This document shows positions 45,324 to 58,174 of a stretch of 64,000 bases of DNA, piece after piece (within the stretch, counting starts at the first letter, position 1; each line of letters opens with the position of its first letter). Source of the DNA: Arenicola marina (Eukaryota > Annelida > Polychaeta > Arenicolidae); the NCBI GenBank assembly GCA_964019135.1, contig OZ025255.1:40020811-40084810 (forward strand), read 5' to 3'. A program made the translations under genes and the position numbers. Under the pieces are notes generated by a model, which worked only from the letters and a program-made list of their open reading frames with translations, did not search any database and was not told where the DNA came from.

Positions 45324-45808
45324 ATATATACAGAGTTGCTTATTTAGACACATGAGCAGTTTTTTGTTGCACATTTTTCTTTTCCTTAAGAGTCTAATAA
45401 AGTAAGACATATACAGATGCATTATACAAAACACATGTAAAAGCCTCTTTATTATGTATAACCTATATTTAAAAGCAATACGCCAGAACAGGAACGAAGA
45501 AGTTCGGGAGAAAGAAGATTTAGAGGATTCGAGTATTTATCGCCAGTATACTTATGAATGGTTTATGTATCTTTTTATGCAAGTTGTTAAGCAAGTTTCC
45601 CCACAAGTCTAAAGGATAATGATGAGCATTTTGGCCCTATTTTTAAGTATATAAATACAGTTGCTTTCATTATCGTTCATTGGTTAGTTTAGCGGGTAGC
45701 GTCACTAGAGTTAGTGTCCCTATGATGAGGGTGTAAAAGGCCCTGCATCACAGCCAGAAAGTCAGTTGGAGTGGGGGGACAGCGCAGCGCCAATGCACCT
45801 CTCTTCTT

Positions 45809-45985
45809 AGCGCAGCATCCGCGCACATCTTTGCCCTCTCCCCTTAGCGCAGCATCCGCGCACATCTTTACCCTCTCCCCTTAGCGCAGCATCCGCGCAC
45901 TCTTTACCCTCTTCCTTTAGCGCAGCATCCGCGCACTCTTTACCCTCTCTCCTTAGCGCAGCATCCGCGCACCTCTTTACTCTTT
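45809..45985 (+). repeat. 36-37-bp tandem repeat, five units
   Basis: Units start at 45809, 45846, 45883, 45919 and 45955, each AGCGCAGCATCCGCGCAC followed by a CTTTACCCTC-type tail. Non-coding. Confidence 0.9.
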
Positions 45986-48059
45986 TATTTGTCTTTGCTA
46001 TTTACTTTTATAAGTATTTATGTAGTATCAGGAAGGTGAAATATGGGGATAAGCTTGTCTCGGAGGTCTGGATCAGAGGGCTGTATTTTGGAGATATATT
46101 GAGAGGAATCAGCAATGGTATGTAAAGAATTAGCTTGGGGGTAAGCGAAATACTGTGATTGATGCGACCAGCAATTAGGCCACGAGAGGATACATTCAAC
46201 GTGAAGAGAGAATTTATGCAGCCAGTACAGTGATACTTCAGTTTAATGGTGGTTCTTTGTAATATAGTTATCAGTATTTACCGAGAGGTTGATGCCATGT
46301 AAATATTCCAGTGATATTGATACTTTGATCATGCATTTATATGTGGTGGCAGCGATTGATCAAGTTAGCCCAGAATAAATCACTTGAATTATAATCACGT
46401 TCTTATTATCTGATTGCTGGGTTATTTAAGCTAAGTTTAACTGATGCAACCGAGAATACTTAATTATATCGCGGCTTAAAACGCCCCCTTCTTGACATAA
46501 CACCACAAACATACACCTCCGGCACGCTACAGTTTTGGTGGCAGCGATACGAATTGGACATTTACACCCGCGGCACGCTACAGTTCGGTAGCAGCGGTGG
46601 GATTTGGCCACACACACACTCGGCACGCCACATACATATCATGTGGCAATAAATTAATCATTGTAGAAACGCTTGAGAAAGTTTAATAGGGTGTGTTTAG
46701 GGATAGTTGTAGAATGTAATAATGTGACGACGGCGCGTAAGCCATAGTCAGTCAGAACGAAGGTGTATAATATGTATTGTATTATGTATTACATATCGAT
46801 AATAAATAATGTCTACGGTGATTCGACCTTTAGTTCGCCATCGTCGTAACGCATCAATAACGCATTTTGAAATTAACGTAGTTCTCTGTCGATGACATTG
46901 GCGATATTGAAAATGTTCTTACGACTCATCGTTTTCGGGAACCGATTGCACAATCACATCCTCACCTGTCGTCCGTTCTAGCACTAGTACATTCTCCATA
47001 TTTGCAATCACTCATCAGTATTGTGTAAAGAGATGACGCCAGTGTTATGAATATTACAGGACTCTAGCCCCAGTTCTGTGGCTGTACGACGGGCAAAAAC
47101 CTGACAGGGCCCGTCTACAGCCACAGTGCCAAGCAAGCCTGTGACCGCGGAACGCCTTGGGTTGCCGTCTAACCGCATCTCTGTGAAACAAACTAAGCAA
47201 CACTCACCGCCAAATCCAGTATTTTTTAACTCCATAGATGCTATGTTACTGGGTAGCAATTTTTCGCTACGAAATCTAAATATTAATACAATGTACATAA
47301 CAGGAAATAATATAAACTAAAAATATCAATAGATTTGGCCAATGCTGAGTTTCCATACGGGGTTCAGGTGGGACGGTTCAAGCTCACATTGCAAAAAAAC
47401 TAGCCTGAAAACATATCAATATTATTGTAATATTCTTCTAAGTACATAACAAAGTACTCCTTGTGCAAAAATCCGGATGTTTTACCGTGTTGTTTTGTTT
47501 TTACAATAAAAAATAAGTGAAAAAATATCTGAAACTCCCATAGGCCGCCATGTTAAATTATAATAGGGGGGTGGGGTGCTTCCACTTCACTTTTTGGACA
47601 AAGTAGCCTGAAAACTTTTTTTTATCACTGCGTTGTTATATAAGCTTATAAAGCATATATAAAGATGTATCTGGTGAAAAATTCACAATCTTTTACCGTA
47701 AGTTTTGAAATGTAGCATGCTACCTTAAGCCGCCAAACTTCGCCACATGAACTAATTTCTGGGTTTTTGACGGAACTGGTGTCAACATTGGCCACTGACA
47801 ACAGAGTGCGAGAACTATTGTAGCGTACCAAAGAACTTGTATGAAAAAGAAGCGAAAGCCGTATCTATAACCCGGTAACAGGATCGTGGTGACGCCCCCA
47901 AGCGGTGAGGGTTATTACATCGCTCTAGCCAGGTGTGCACGGGCGTGTCCTGCTGCTTAAACGAAGGCCGCTGGCGAACCCTCCAGGGTGCGCACCGAAT
48001 TTTGTTCTGAGCTGCTTGGTTCCACAGATCTGTACCGTAGTACTGCACTCCCAGGGTGC
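45986..48059. other. Non-coding stretch with possible LTR-like pieces
   Basis: No gene recognised. GTGGTGGCAGCGATTGATC near 46335 and two CGGCACGCTACAGTT...GGCAGCG copies near 46510-46600 resemble sequence at an LTR/primer-binding border, but no LTR pair was found. A hairpin lies at 47076-47126 (CTGTGGCTGTACGACGGGC with GCCCGTCTACAGCCACAG). Confidence 0.4.
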
Positions 48060-49010
48060 GCTGGGGTTACGCGTGTGTTGGGGGGGGGGGGGGGGGTGTC
48101 GTGGGGGTTAGGAGAAACTTATTTGATCCGATTTTGTTTAACTATTTTTTTAACGATATATTTTTGCTTGTGGTTTATTTCAGCCTAAACGTTTTTTGAC
48201 ATCACCCACCGCTAAGGGCCATGGGGGGTGGTTGGGGGGGGGGGGGTAGGGCCGTAGGGGGAGGTGGCACATTTTGAGGAATTGTTTAGAGCAATTTTTT
48301 TTACCGATTCTTTAGTCTTGTGGGTTATTTTAGTCTACAGGTTCGCTTGTTTGACATCACCCACCCCCTAGGGGGCGTGGGAGGAGGGGGGTTTGGGCGT
48401 GGGGGGGGGAGGGGTAGGGCCGCGTAGGGGGGCGGGTGGCATTCTGAGGAATTGTTTAGAGCAATTTTTTTTACCGATTCTTTTGGCTTGTGGGTTACTT
48501 TAGTCTACAGGTTCGCTTGTTTGACATCACCCACCCACTCCCTAGGGGGCGTGGGAGGAGGGGGGAGGGGTGGGGGGTTAGGATACAGAGGGATTTTTTA
48601 TTTTATTTTAATGAAATTTTTTTTTTACGACTTCTTGTGCTTAATATTGTTTTTTGAGTGAAAATGTTTGCTTCATTGACACCACCCGACCGCTAAGAGG
48701 CGTGGGATGGGGGCGGTAGCCAGGGGAGGGGGGGGGGGTAGGGCCTTAGGGGGGGGGGCATGTTTTGGCTTCTGGGGTATTTTAGTCTACAGGTTCGCTT
48801 GTTTGACATCACCCACCCCCTAGCTTTTTTCTCAAATTTTATTAATATTTTTTGTTACAATTTCTTGTACTTAATATTGTTTTTTGAATGTAAAAGTTTG
48901 TTTCATTGACACCACCCAACCGCTAAGATGCGTGGGATGGGGGCGGGTAACGGCGGAGGGGTAGGGGGAGTAGGGACGTAGAGGGGAGGGGGTATGGCAG
49001 GCTGAGGTTT
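48060..49010 (+). repeat. G-rich minisatellite, about six diverged units
   Basis: Units of roughly 110-175 bp, each with a TTGACATCACCCACC or TTGACACCACCC segment (near 48197, 48350, 48522, 48677, 48804, 48910), then a G-rich part with GGGGTAGGGCCGTAGGGGG and a T-rich part (TTTAGTCTACAGGTTCGC). Several G4-type tracts are visible. Confidence 0.8.
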
Positions 49011-49033
49011 TTTTTCTCGATAAAGCTATTTTG

Positions 49034-49665
49034 TTAAAGGGAACCGACAGCCTGGCCTCTAACGCTGCTTTACCGATTCATATAATACTCAATTGTCTAT
49101 CCTCCAAATTACAGAATTGTTCGTCCTATCTATAGCTCACAATAAAATTTAGAAGTGACCGCCGGGCACGATTTCGTCGCCTACCCAGGCGGCAGCCCTT
49201 TTGGAGGTGTGTCCGCGCTTGACCAATCAGAAGGCGATACTCTAATTTATTCAAACCGGAAATTGCGCCTATTGTGTGAGCAAAACAAGAGAGCGTGATC
49301 ATCGCTAATCTAAATAGCTGCGATTCTAACTCCAATCATGGCATTGTTGCGGATTCAATCGTCGCAAGACGTATATCAATTTGTTTGGACGGTACTTCTC
49401 TATGAAACACTGAGATCTTGCGCTGCTGCGAGGCTTGGAACTGCCGCTGCTCATCTGTAAATCGCGGCCCTGATCTCTCTATCTGCGAGTGACAACGCAA
49501 GGCGGTGCCACATGAATAGTCACAATACGAGTCGCTGCTCCCGGCAAAATGGCGCTCTGCTTGACATTGCTGGGGGCGGGTTGCCTTAATTTTTTTCTCC
49601 TTACCAGTCGGCCGAAACAAAGCGTTAACACTCGCCAATTGAATTTAAAGATGTAAACTAAGAAG
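49034..49665 (-). repeat. Repeat D with 100-residue frame, copy 2
   Basis: Begins TTAAAGGGAACCGACAG at 49034. On the minus strand 49638-49336 is an open frame MASVNALFRPTGKEKKIKAT...IDIRLATIESATMP (100 residues) with no recognised domain. Copy 1 (38966-39600) shares the frame through the same final IDIRLATIESATMP. The TTAA at this border suggests a piggyBac-like derivative, but the other border is unclear. Confidence 0.75.
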
Positions 49666-49943
49666 CGTAGACACTAAAAATGGATGCATTTTTAGGTTGC
49701 ATGCCATAGCCTAGGCATAGCCATGGAAAATAGTGTTAAAAGTGGGATGACACAGTTGAACAGTAATTTAACGGAGATACTCTAAGCATTAATGAAAATA
49801 TCTTTGGCTACATTCCACATCCATGAGTCTGATCAGACTAACAATGCCTAATTTACAGATCTTCACACACGCAGTTGACACTGGTTGAGCTGTCAACTGT
49901 CAGTTGATAATGACAGTTCGCCCGTCAAAACATAAACAAACAT

Positions 49944-50299
49944 CAGGGGCGGATCTAGGAATTTACCAAGGGGGGGGGGGGGGGGGTTGCTCCCTGAAAC
50001 TTCCGACCGAGGAGTGTGCTCTAAAAAAACTTGCGACCGGGGGGGGGGAGAAAGGGGCGTGCTCGGAGAAGCCGACTTTAACAGTGTATGTTCAGGTTCT
50101 CTGACAACTTGAGCCCGAGTGGGGGGGGGGGCTTAGAGAATCCAACTGTAACAGTGTATGTTCAGGTTCTAAAGGGTGGGGGTTGCTCTCTAAAGACTTG
50201 GGACTTTAACATGTTTGTCAACATGTATGTTGTATGTTCTGGCTCCCAAGGGGGGGGGGGTTGCAACCCCCCTACCCCCCCCCCCTGGATCCGCCACTG
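49944..50299. mobile_element. MITE with CAGGGGCGGATC ends and 5-bp target duplication
   Basis: The left end CAGGGGCGGATCTAGG and the right end CCTGGATCCGCCACTG are inverted copies. AACAT flanks both sides (49939-49943, 50300-50304). The interior is G-rich, with two copies of ACAGTGTATGTTCAGGTTCT. Non-coding. Confidence 0.8.
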
Positions 50300-51726
50300 A
50301 ACATGGTCATGGACTAATCTCAATTGTTCGCCGACACCTCATAGAAAAGACACTTACCTCTCTTTGTCCCTGGGGAATTAAAAGAAGGAAATATCTCCTC
50401 TTGTCCCTTTAAAATTGTGGCAATTCCATGCCGCACAAATTGTGCCACGACCGGACTTCCAGCGGCTACAACCTGCGTCCATTTTGCCGTCTGCACCGAG
50501 TTGACCGAGCGCTGATTTAACCCTCCCCGCTAGGCGGCGCGCGCATGTCGTGTTACCGTTTTACGTCGCGCTTTCGCTTCTTGTTCTATGAATTATTTGA
50601 GCGTACCGACGGTTCAGTTCTCTGTCAGTCTCTGTGGTGCAGCAACAAACCAATTAAGTCCTGAATGTATAAATGCAGCTCTATTATACGGCACTGTCAC
50701 GAAGGTACTTACAGCTGTTTTTTTCCCGGAAATGAAGTCAAACTGCCAATCCCGCCTTTATTTATACCCAATTCAAGTCACACAAATCATAACATTAAGT
50801 TTCTTACCTGTATGACAGGCATGTGACGACATAAATAATAACGTAACCTAGCACGCATGCCCTAGCAACGCACGCTCTAGCAACGTCATAATTAGATGAC
50901 TTCAACTGTTTATAACCACCTAGAACTGACAACAGTGACATGCTGCTTTGCTTGTCCGACTTGTTTGTCCGACCTAACGCGCGTGTAAGACCATTTTGCA
51001 CCACATGATTGGATAAAAGCAACCGTGACGTCAGTGAACAATAGACCGATCCAAGCTGTCAATCATCCGATGACGTCACACGCATTTCAGCCAATCACGT
51101 GCGCGACAAGTCAGAAACAGGCCTCGATAATAACAAACACGGTGGCGCGACGAATTTACAAGCGAAATCTTGCACCGATGCAAGTCATACACTAACGCAA
51201 AGTAGCGACAATCGCATGTATGTAAATACGGCAGAACAATGTGCGAAGTACATATATCTATGCCTTCTACATGTTCAATAATTCATTAGGTCCAAGGCGG
51301 GTCAAATTCCGTTCCGTTAGAAGCTAGTAAAATTAGATGGGATATTATACAAGTCTTACTCTCCAAGGTTTCAGACTAAGATTATGCCCAAACTGTCGCT
51401 TTGATTTAGCTAAATTTTTATCACATGATAACAATTGTTATAGTCAATCAAATTCCAAATATAGCAGAAATTGAATGAGCAGTTGTCTTCTTGCATATCC
51501 CGCAAACATATTTGAGGCACTACAACGCCGCAAACACCCATCGCTTCGACAAGCCATAGGATTCCAACAATAAGGCCAAAACGGTCGCTTCGACTATATT
51601 GAGTTTTTAGCATTGTGTAGAGATTCCCATGGAGAATAGAGGCGATAAATATTATACATGTAGTTATCGAATGAGCAGTCGTTTTTCCCTACAAAGCGTT
51701 GCTTACTTTGGTTTAGTCGTCCGTGG
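50300..51726. other. Non-coding stretch
   Basis: No gene with recognisable domains. It includes TGACGTCA sites near 51028 and 51070. Confidence 0.4.
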
Positions 51727-52099
51727 TTAAAGCAATATATTCCGTAATTTTTTGTATTACCAACCTCTTCTCCATGTCAAATAAGTACATTATGTCTTAA
51801 AGTTAAATCCTGAAAGCCTGCGGGCCATACGGAGATAAGAATTTTGGTCAACGGAGCAGAAGTTGGTGGCCGGCTTTATATCCCTACGCGCCTGTTCGCT
51901 GTTAGCTATTTTGTGTGTGATGTCGACCGCGGCTCGCTATCACGTCCGCGCGCGATATAAATAGACCGCGCAGTTTTATGTTGAAATGTTTGTTTTACAG
52001 ACTCAAAGAGATATAAAAACATATGCATCATAAATTTTTAGATACTTCTAGTCATGATTCTAACATGTAAAAAATCTAAGATGGCGCATGTTGCTTTAA
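51727..52099 (+). mobile_element. TTAA MITE, family A (copy 2)
   Basis: TTAAAGCAATATATTCCG start and GTTGCTTTAA end. Near-identical to 3349-3726 throughout, including the GATGTCGACCGCGGCTCGCT stretch. TTAA borders. Confidence 0.85.
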
Positions 52100-54269
52100 G
52101 GTTGCTCTTCTGTACGTGAACTAAACTCGGTCCTTTCTTCATTGACGTCATTAGTCATGGATACACACACTGACGGTGGCGAGCGAGCACACTGTATCCT
52201 TTGCTATCCTCAGTTTTGTACTATTTTGTTGAAGTAGACATATAACCTGATATTGGCAAGTTCAACGCGGTATCCCAGCGAAACGATTAACCAAGCCCTG
52301 AAATTTGGCCGTCATATTTGTCAGAAATTGCCCGGTTACAGGCGACAAAGGCTTAATAGATCGATCTACACCTCCAGATGCGAACTGGTTACCATGGATT
52401 AAATCGGCAAATGTAAGTCGAACTAACTTTTATAAAACGCACACATTCATATAAGCGTTACGTAATGACTAATATTGTTTCGAAACCGGACAGGTAAGAC
52501 GTGGACGCCCCCCCCCCCCCCCCCCCACCACCACCACCACCCGGGTCGTATTTAAGATGCGTGTTGTACATACCCTATCACAGCATGATCGCGCGTGGCT
52601 CCTGAAGTTATAAACAAGAGGTTCTGATAAGCCCCGGTTATTTAACTAACACCGTGCAGAAGGGCAGGGCGAGCACAGGCTTGCAAAGTGCTTGAATTTT
52701 GACTGATGCCTGGAAAATGTCATAAAAACAGAAATGGGCCTTGAGGTCGATCAAATGTACTTGAATTTGCTTGAAACTAGGGCACTTACAATGCAAAGTG
52801 CTTGATTTCAGACTGGACCGGGCACTGGCAAAGACCCACGAAAAAAATCGAACAAAAGCTGGGTAAATTGAAGAAGTAGTCTGGGAATTAATACAAGTAA
52901 AGTGATTAACTCCAATAAATGCTGTTGGTTGGTAACGTGGACACTGCATTCTTGTTGTCATTCCTTATTTCCGCATACCAAAGATTGTATGTATGAAATT
53001 TAGTCCCAAGTTTTGCAATTTGTGTGCTTAAAATAGATCAGAGAAGGTAAAAATTGTCCTTGAGAAGTCCTTGAATTTCTAGTGCTTGCCTTAAAAAGGC
53101 TTGAATTGGATGGAACCTTGCCTGTATGAACGCTCGAAGGGACATTTTGTATCTTAAATTAATAATGAACTTACTTTCTGTGTCCATCGTTTTAGTTGTT
53201 ATGCTCTATTTATGGCTTTGCGAGACGAGACAAAACTAGGTGAATGAGACCATTGCGACGCAATGATACGCCTATGCGTGCAATGACCGAGGTGTCGTCA
53301 GTGGGCGGGGCCCAGAGCGGAGCCTGGGTCAGTCTAATCGTGTCGCCATCTGAGTGCTAACAACGCCATGGAACGTCTATAGAAACATTTAGTTAAAGAG
53401 CATTAATGGTACCAATTTACATGAGTCATTTATTCAATCACTGAACCGAAGTTATGACCTAATACCAACAACACTGTTGCTTATGTAGAAGGCGTGAAAA
53501 TGCCTGTGTGAGTGATGTGTGAGCTTTATGGTCGCGTTCTTTGCGGGCCGCTGTTCGCCGGTCCAGATTTTGTGAGTTTCGTGTATATTTCTTGCTGCGG
53601 TCAGTTCCGACACGTTCGATTTCACTATAGCGGACCCCATCCCCTTCTTGATCATTCTCGTATCTGTTGTCGATATCTCTTTCTATCCCCCCCCCCCCCC
53701 CCCCCTTTATCTCGCTGTACTTATTTCTCATTGGTCCAATGTTCCACTCCTGTGCCACTCCTGTGCCGAGTATGTCCATCCCATTTCTTCATGGGTAATA
53801 TAAAGCGCTGCTCTTGGGTGGTCAACACATACCCTTCACAGCCAGCCTCCAGACCGGAGCTGTTATTGTCATCTGTATTTTACAGCAATAAAGCCATTAA
53901 TACAAACCCGGTGGTGTTCAGCGACTACACTTAAAATGGTGTACGTCCCAAAAAGGCAAAATTCGGAGGGTGTGTGTGTGGGGGGCCGGGGGGCTCTGAA
54001 ATGTGGTCGTTCTTCCATGAAAGATGCGTTGCGTTACAGACAGGGACACGCACAAAGAAACCGTACACACTGACTTATATAAGACGAATATGACAACCCC
54101 AAGCTAGTAAGCTTACTAAGCTAGTAAACTTGTGACAGAGTCATCGTCACCGCGCAGCTGCTCGAACGCCGCGTAGCGGTAGGTCCTAAAATAGGCCTAT
54201 ACGTCAGCGCTCCCTACTTGAAGAATGCAACGGTGTGTTTACCAAGCTCCCCGCACGGTGGCGCTACGC
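52100..54269. other. Non-coding stretch with CTTGAATTT repeats and C-runs
   Basis: No gene recognised. 52670-53110 repeats CTTGAATTTTGACT/CTTGATTTCAGACT/CTTGAATTTCTAG-type segments, probably a dispersed repeat. C-runs lie near 52510 and 53690. 54241-54269 is the left half of a repeat B copy interrupted by the element at 54270. Confidence 0.45.
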
Positions 54270-55194
54270 CGGTACATAGTTATACCGAAACCGACCAAAA
54301 CCGACCGAAACCGACCGAAACCGGCCTAATTATACCAAAACCAAGCCGCTAGCATGTTGAAGACACATATGCTCTGGATGTAGCATTAGTCCAGATAGAG
54401 ATAAGTCTAATATTAATTGTATTTATTGCCAGTAATAGCAGATATGCCTGTCTTCTGTCTGCGGAAGTGGCTCTAACTGCGAATGCCTGCGCTATCTTGT
54501 TTGTTAACAAATGGCCACCAGGCGCCCCCAGCTGCCAGCACCTGTTATGTATACACAACTGCATAAACTGTAGCGCTGTTCTCCTGATGTCCACCAAATA
54601 ATTAGAGGACAAAGTATTCCCCTTGTTTAAAATACATGATATTGAGATTGTTCCATGTGAGTTTATACATCAGATTGACATGTTTCCATGCGCGTGTACG
54701 GGGCCGTTATGATAGATAGATAGGACAACGAAAGAGGAAGAGGACTGCGAAGACAACCACTTTGACACAAAAGAAAGTTAGAGTAGTATATATGCAACCA
54801 GAGTGTCGCTAACGTTATATGTATGTATAATTTATATGCCGGTCGATCTGCTTTGATTTTAAAAATAATAAATTGTCACGTCAAGATACACTTAGACGTT
54901 TTGCCTTCTGTGTTTAGTCGTATTCTACAAGGGGCGCCGCCTCGCGGCGAATGATACAGCAAACGTGATAAACAACATGGCGCATCTATTTGACCGTTAT
55001 TTTATGGCTTATTCCGTCCTTTTATGCTTCTACCTTATAGCAGTCTTCTATATAAGTATACGTGTGACCAGATCCCAACCGTAATCGATCTTCTGTAAAG
55101 TTAAACTGTTCTATGCAACTCGGTTTTGGTATATTCAGGCCGGTTTCGGTCGGTTTTGGTCGGTTTCGGTATAACTATGTACCCGCGCTACGCA
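54270..55194. mobile_element. DNA transposon/MITE with ACCGAAACCGACC ends and 9-bp duplication
   Basis: GGTACATAGTTATACCGAAA at the left and TTTCGGTATAACTATGTACC at the right are inverted copies. The arms go on through tandem ACCGAAACCG hexamer-like steps to about 70 bp. GCGCTACGC flanks both sides (54261-54269, 55195-55203), a 9-bp target duplication. It sits inside repeat B, whose two halves lie outside. No transposase frame. Confidence 0.85.
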
Positions 55195-55673
55195 ATCTCC
55201 GCTTTTAGTCTCTTACGCAGACTGCCGCTGCGCGGCGCTACTGCGGCTCCGCGTATACAGGCTCTCCTCGGGGACAGACGGGGAGTTCGTGGAGCAGACT
55301 TATCTCCGCTTTTACGCCCTAGCGGTTTGAGTCGAAGGCAGAGAGTGTGTGTTTACAAAAAAAGACGTTGAGATTTGGTAGGTTATGTTATTTTCGATTA
55401 TGAAGCACAATTAGTCATTAACAACATCATATTTTAATCAAGCCACTTAAGCAAATGTTATGAGATAGGTAGGAATTCTAAACATGACATGTTCAATCTG
55501 CAAATGGTAGTTGGTGTACACATTTCCCTATTATCGCCGATTGGACACTCCTGCAGACTGCACAGTGTCAGGGTAGCCCAGAACTCTAGGCTGTGTGGGC
55601 TGAAACACATTTAATATGATTCTTCAACCATAGCCCTGGCTAGTGTCAGTGCAGTGGCCAGTGCTAGCCCCAT
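55195..55673. other. Right half of a repeat B copy, then non-coding sequence
   Basis: CGCTACGC to GCCCTAGCGGTTTGAGTCG (near 55316) completes the repeat B copy begun at 54241. The rest has no recognised feature. Confidence 0.5.
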
Positions 55674-55761
55674 TAGCCTTAAAATCAGACGTTAATGTCG
55701 TGACAGTCTGAAGGATCGATCCTTCAGACTGTCATGACATTAACGTCTGATTTTCAGGCTA
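55674..55761. repeat. 88-bp near-perfect palindrome
   Basis: Centred on ATCGAT at 55715-55720. The 44-bp arms differ at two positions (outer ends TAGCCTTAAAATC and GATTTTCAGGCTA). There is almost no loop. Confidence 0.85.
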
Positions 55762-57135
55762 TAGCCCCATGTGACGTTGTTGGGAAACCACGCCACATGT
55801 CCTGACCATCAAATCCTGTATGGCATTTTACAAACATTGTGGTGAGAAGTGATGCTGATGGCGGGAACTTTTTGGGGGATGGCAATACTTTCTAAAAGTA
55901 TATATCTTACAACTGATCTTGTTATTTTGGTTGAAGTGCCCGTAATTACAACGATATCCTCTTTTGATTTTTCGAAGCAGCAGACAACTCCATTCTTTCT
56001 ACCACCTTGCCTAGCCAGTGGAAAAACTGCACATACGTATATGTCGTTAAAACCACACCATTCATTTGGTGGCACTTCATGCACCTAGTCATTGACAGGT
56101 AATAAGCGAAACACCACCTGGCAAAAGCCACTGGTGAAGAATGACCAAATACGAAATGGTGCGATAAACAATAAGAAAGTCTGATTTCAACTGACTTGAT
56201 CGTAATGCGATACTTTATTAGTTTATATACATATAGGTTTTATAGTAAATATGAAGTTTAGGTATCAGAGTACAAAATTATAAGGGTTTGATGGATCATG
56301 TAGTTAACAACACTTAGTCGCCCACAAAAACAAATCTTTCACCCTCATTTTCTACATGAGGATGGGATTAGTGCTGGCCTGGCTCAGTGGTTATCTTCTA
56401 ACTTATTCATATGTACAATTAGCTCTGAAATCAAAACCACCACCAAGGTGAAGGATTTGAATAGCACAACACTTTTCAATATAGAAAGCATAGCAGTGTA
56501 TGCAAACTGAACTCTTAAATGGTTTATGTTTCCGTCCTTATTATCTTTCACATATTATTATTAGTAAGTTATATATTTTGCTGGCATTCAACTTAAGAAA
56601 AGGGTGCTCGGAGTAAATATTTAAAATTGCGCCTTGAGATTTTGGAAAGGGATTTTATATCAAAAAGTATTATGCTGTTCAACACTTTCACCCTGACTAG
56701 CCCCGAGGAACATAGGAGTTACAAGTTCCTGTTTAGGGTCCTGAAGCAGCGCATTGACGCTGCAGCCAAAATTAAACAGATTATTAAAAATAAATAAATT
56801 TAAATTACTTTCTGGGAGTATCATGCATATATCTTAATATTTACTTATTCTATGGAATTAAATCTATTACTTAACCTTCTAGTTGATGTCTTTACTCATA
56901 TTATAAAGGTATCCGAGGCGATTTAGTCCACTGCTTCAACTTTCAAGCTGGGTGCAATCATAAACAAATATGGAGGTTCACTCATATGCGAGTGTACTTA
57001 TTTTATATGACATCGTGAGCAAACATCAATACGCTTGAAAATAGTGCCTAAATACTGATTGTTTGACAACCTAAGAAGGGAATGAGCACCAAGGCATGTA
57101 TGCATAATGTAGCTTTTTGAAGCTGCAGCTACTAT
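55762..57135. other. AT-rich non-coding stretch
   Basis: No gene, no clear repeat borders. Confidence 0.45.
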
Positions 57136-57911
57136 TACCGTAAACTGCCTATTTGAAGCCGCATACATATTAGAAGCCGCACCCCAACTTTGGCTTAAAA
57201 ACTGGGTTGGCCGGCACCCAGAACCATTTCCGGAAAACTACATATTATAAGTTGCACCCCGAGTTTGGCCTTCCGACCCCCCCCTCCCCCCCCCCATCCC
57301 GCCCTGTATTCCTGCTTAATCCATCTGGCCAACCAAGCCACTAAACTGTTTATACAGGCAGTCGCGACCACTTACAGCATTCACCTCTCCCTCTCTGATC
57401 GCACCTCTTATCAAGTGTCACACCAATGGCTGGCTCTCCTGGACCTTACCAAACCAATTAATTGTTTATACAAGCAGTCGTGACTACTAACAACATTGAC
57501 CTCTCCCTCTCCGATCGCAGGTGTTATCAAGTGTCACACCAGTGGCTGGCTCCTACTGCAGGTTTATGAATCACTGTCTTACCTATCCAGTATCAAGTTT
57601 CTGTCTGGCACAATTAAGTTATTGCATTTGGTGCAAGACCGGCGGCAGCCGTATCAATTTACACCACCTGAAACCTGGCCTCTGATCATTGGTCTACAAT
57701 AGTTGTGGGGGGAATAAATTATTTTAGCAACATCGGTAATTTTCATATTACCCCCCCCCCCCCCCCCCCCCCCCACTTGTCCTGCTACGCTCACTTGAAA
57801 TCAGCAAAAGGCCCTATTTAAAGCCGCACCCTGACTTGCGACTAAAACCCGGGAATTTGAACCTCCAACTTCCTAATATAAGCCGCGGCTTCAAATAGGC
57901 AGTTTACGGTA
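57136..57911. mobile_element. MITE with TACCGTAAACTGCC ends
   Basis: TACCGTAAACTGCCTATTTG at 57136 and CAAATAGGCAGTTTACGGTA ending 57911. An internal tandem duplication of about 115 bp (CTCTCCCTCTCTGATCGCA near 57388; CTCTCCCTCTCCGATCGCA near 57500), and a C-run near 57752. Ends are TAC/GTA. Non-coding. Confidence 0.85.
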
Positions 57912-58174
57912 GGAAGTTGCATGATGCACTTTCCGGGTTTGCCCGCAAAGTTGTGGTGCAGCTTTAAATACAGCATTTTGACAATTTCAAGTGAGCTTGG
58001 TGAGGAGGGGAGGTAACATATGGAAATTGACGTATAAACAATTGACACCTGAGTAATTGGCATGGTTTGCTGGATAGGATTATGATAAGCAGGGATACAG
58101 GAAAGGGCACTGGATAGAAGGAAGGGGAGGGTGACGTAGCAGGGGCGAGAGTGGTGAGGGGTCAAGAGAGTCCA

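Noticed and set aside
46320-46620. Possible LTR and primer-binding site (GGTGGCAGCGATTG)
   Set aside because: No matching second LTR, no coding parts nearby, and the border cannot be defined.
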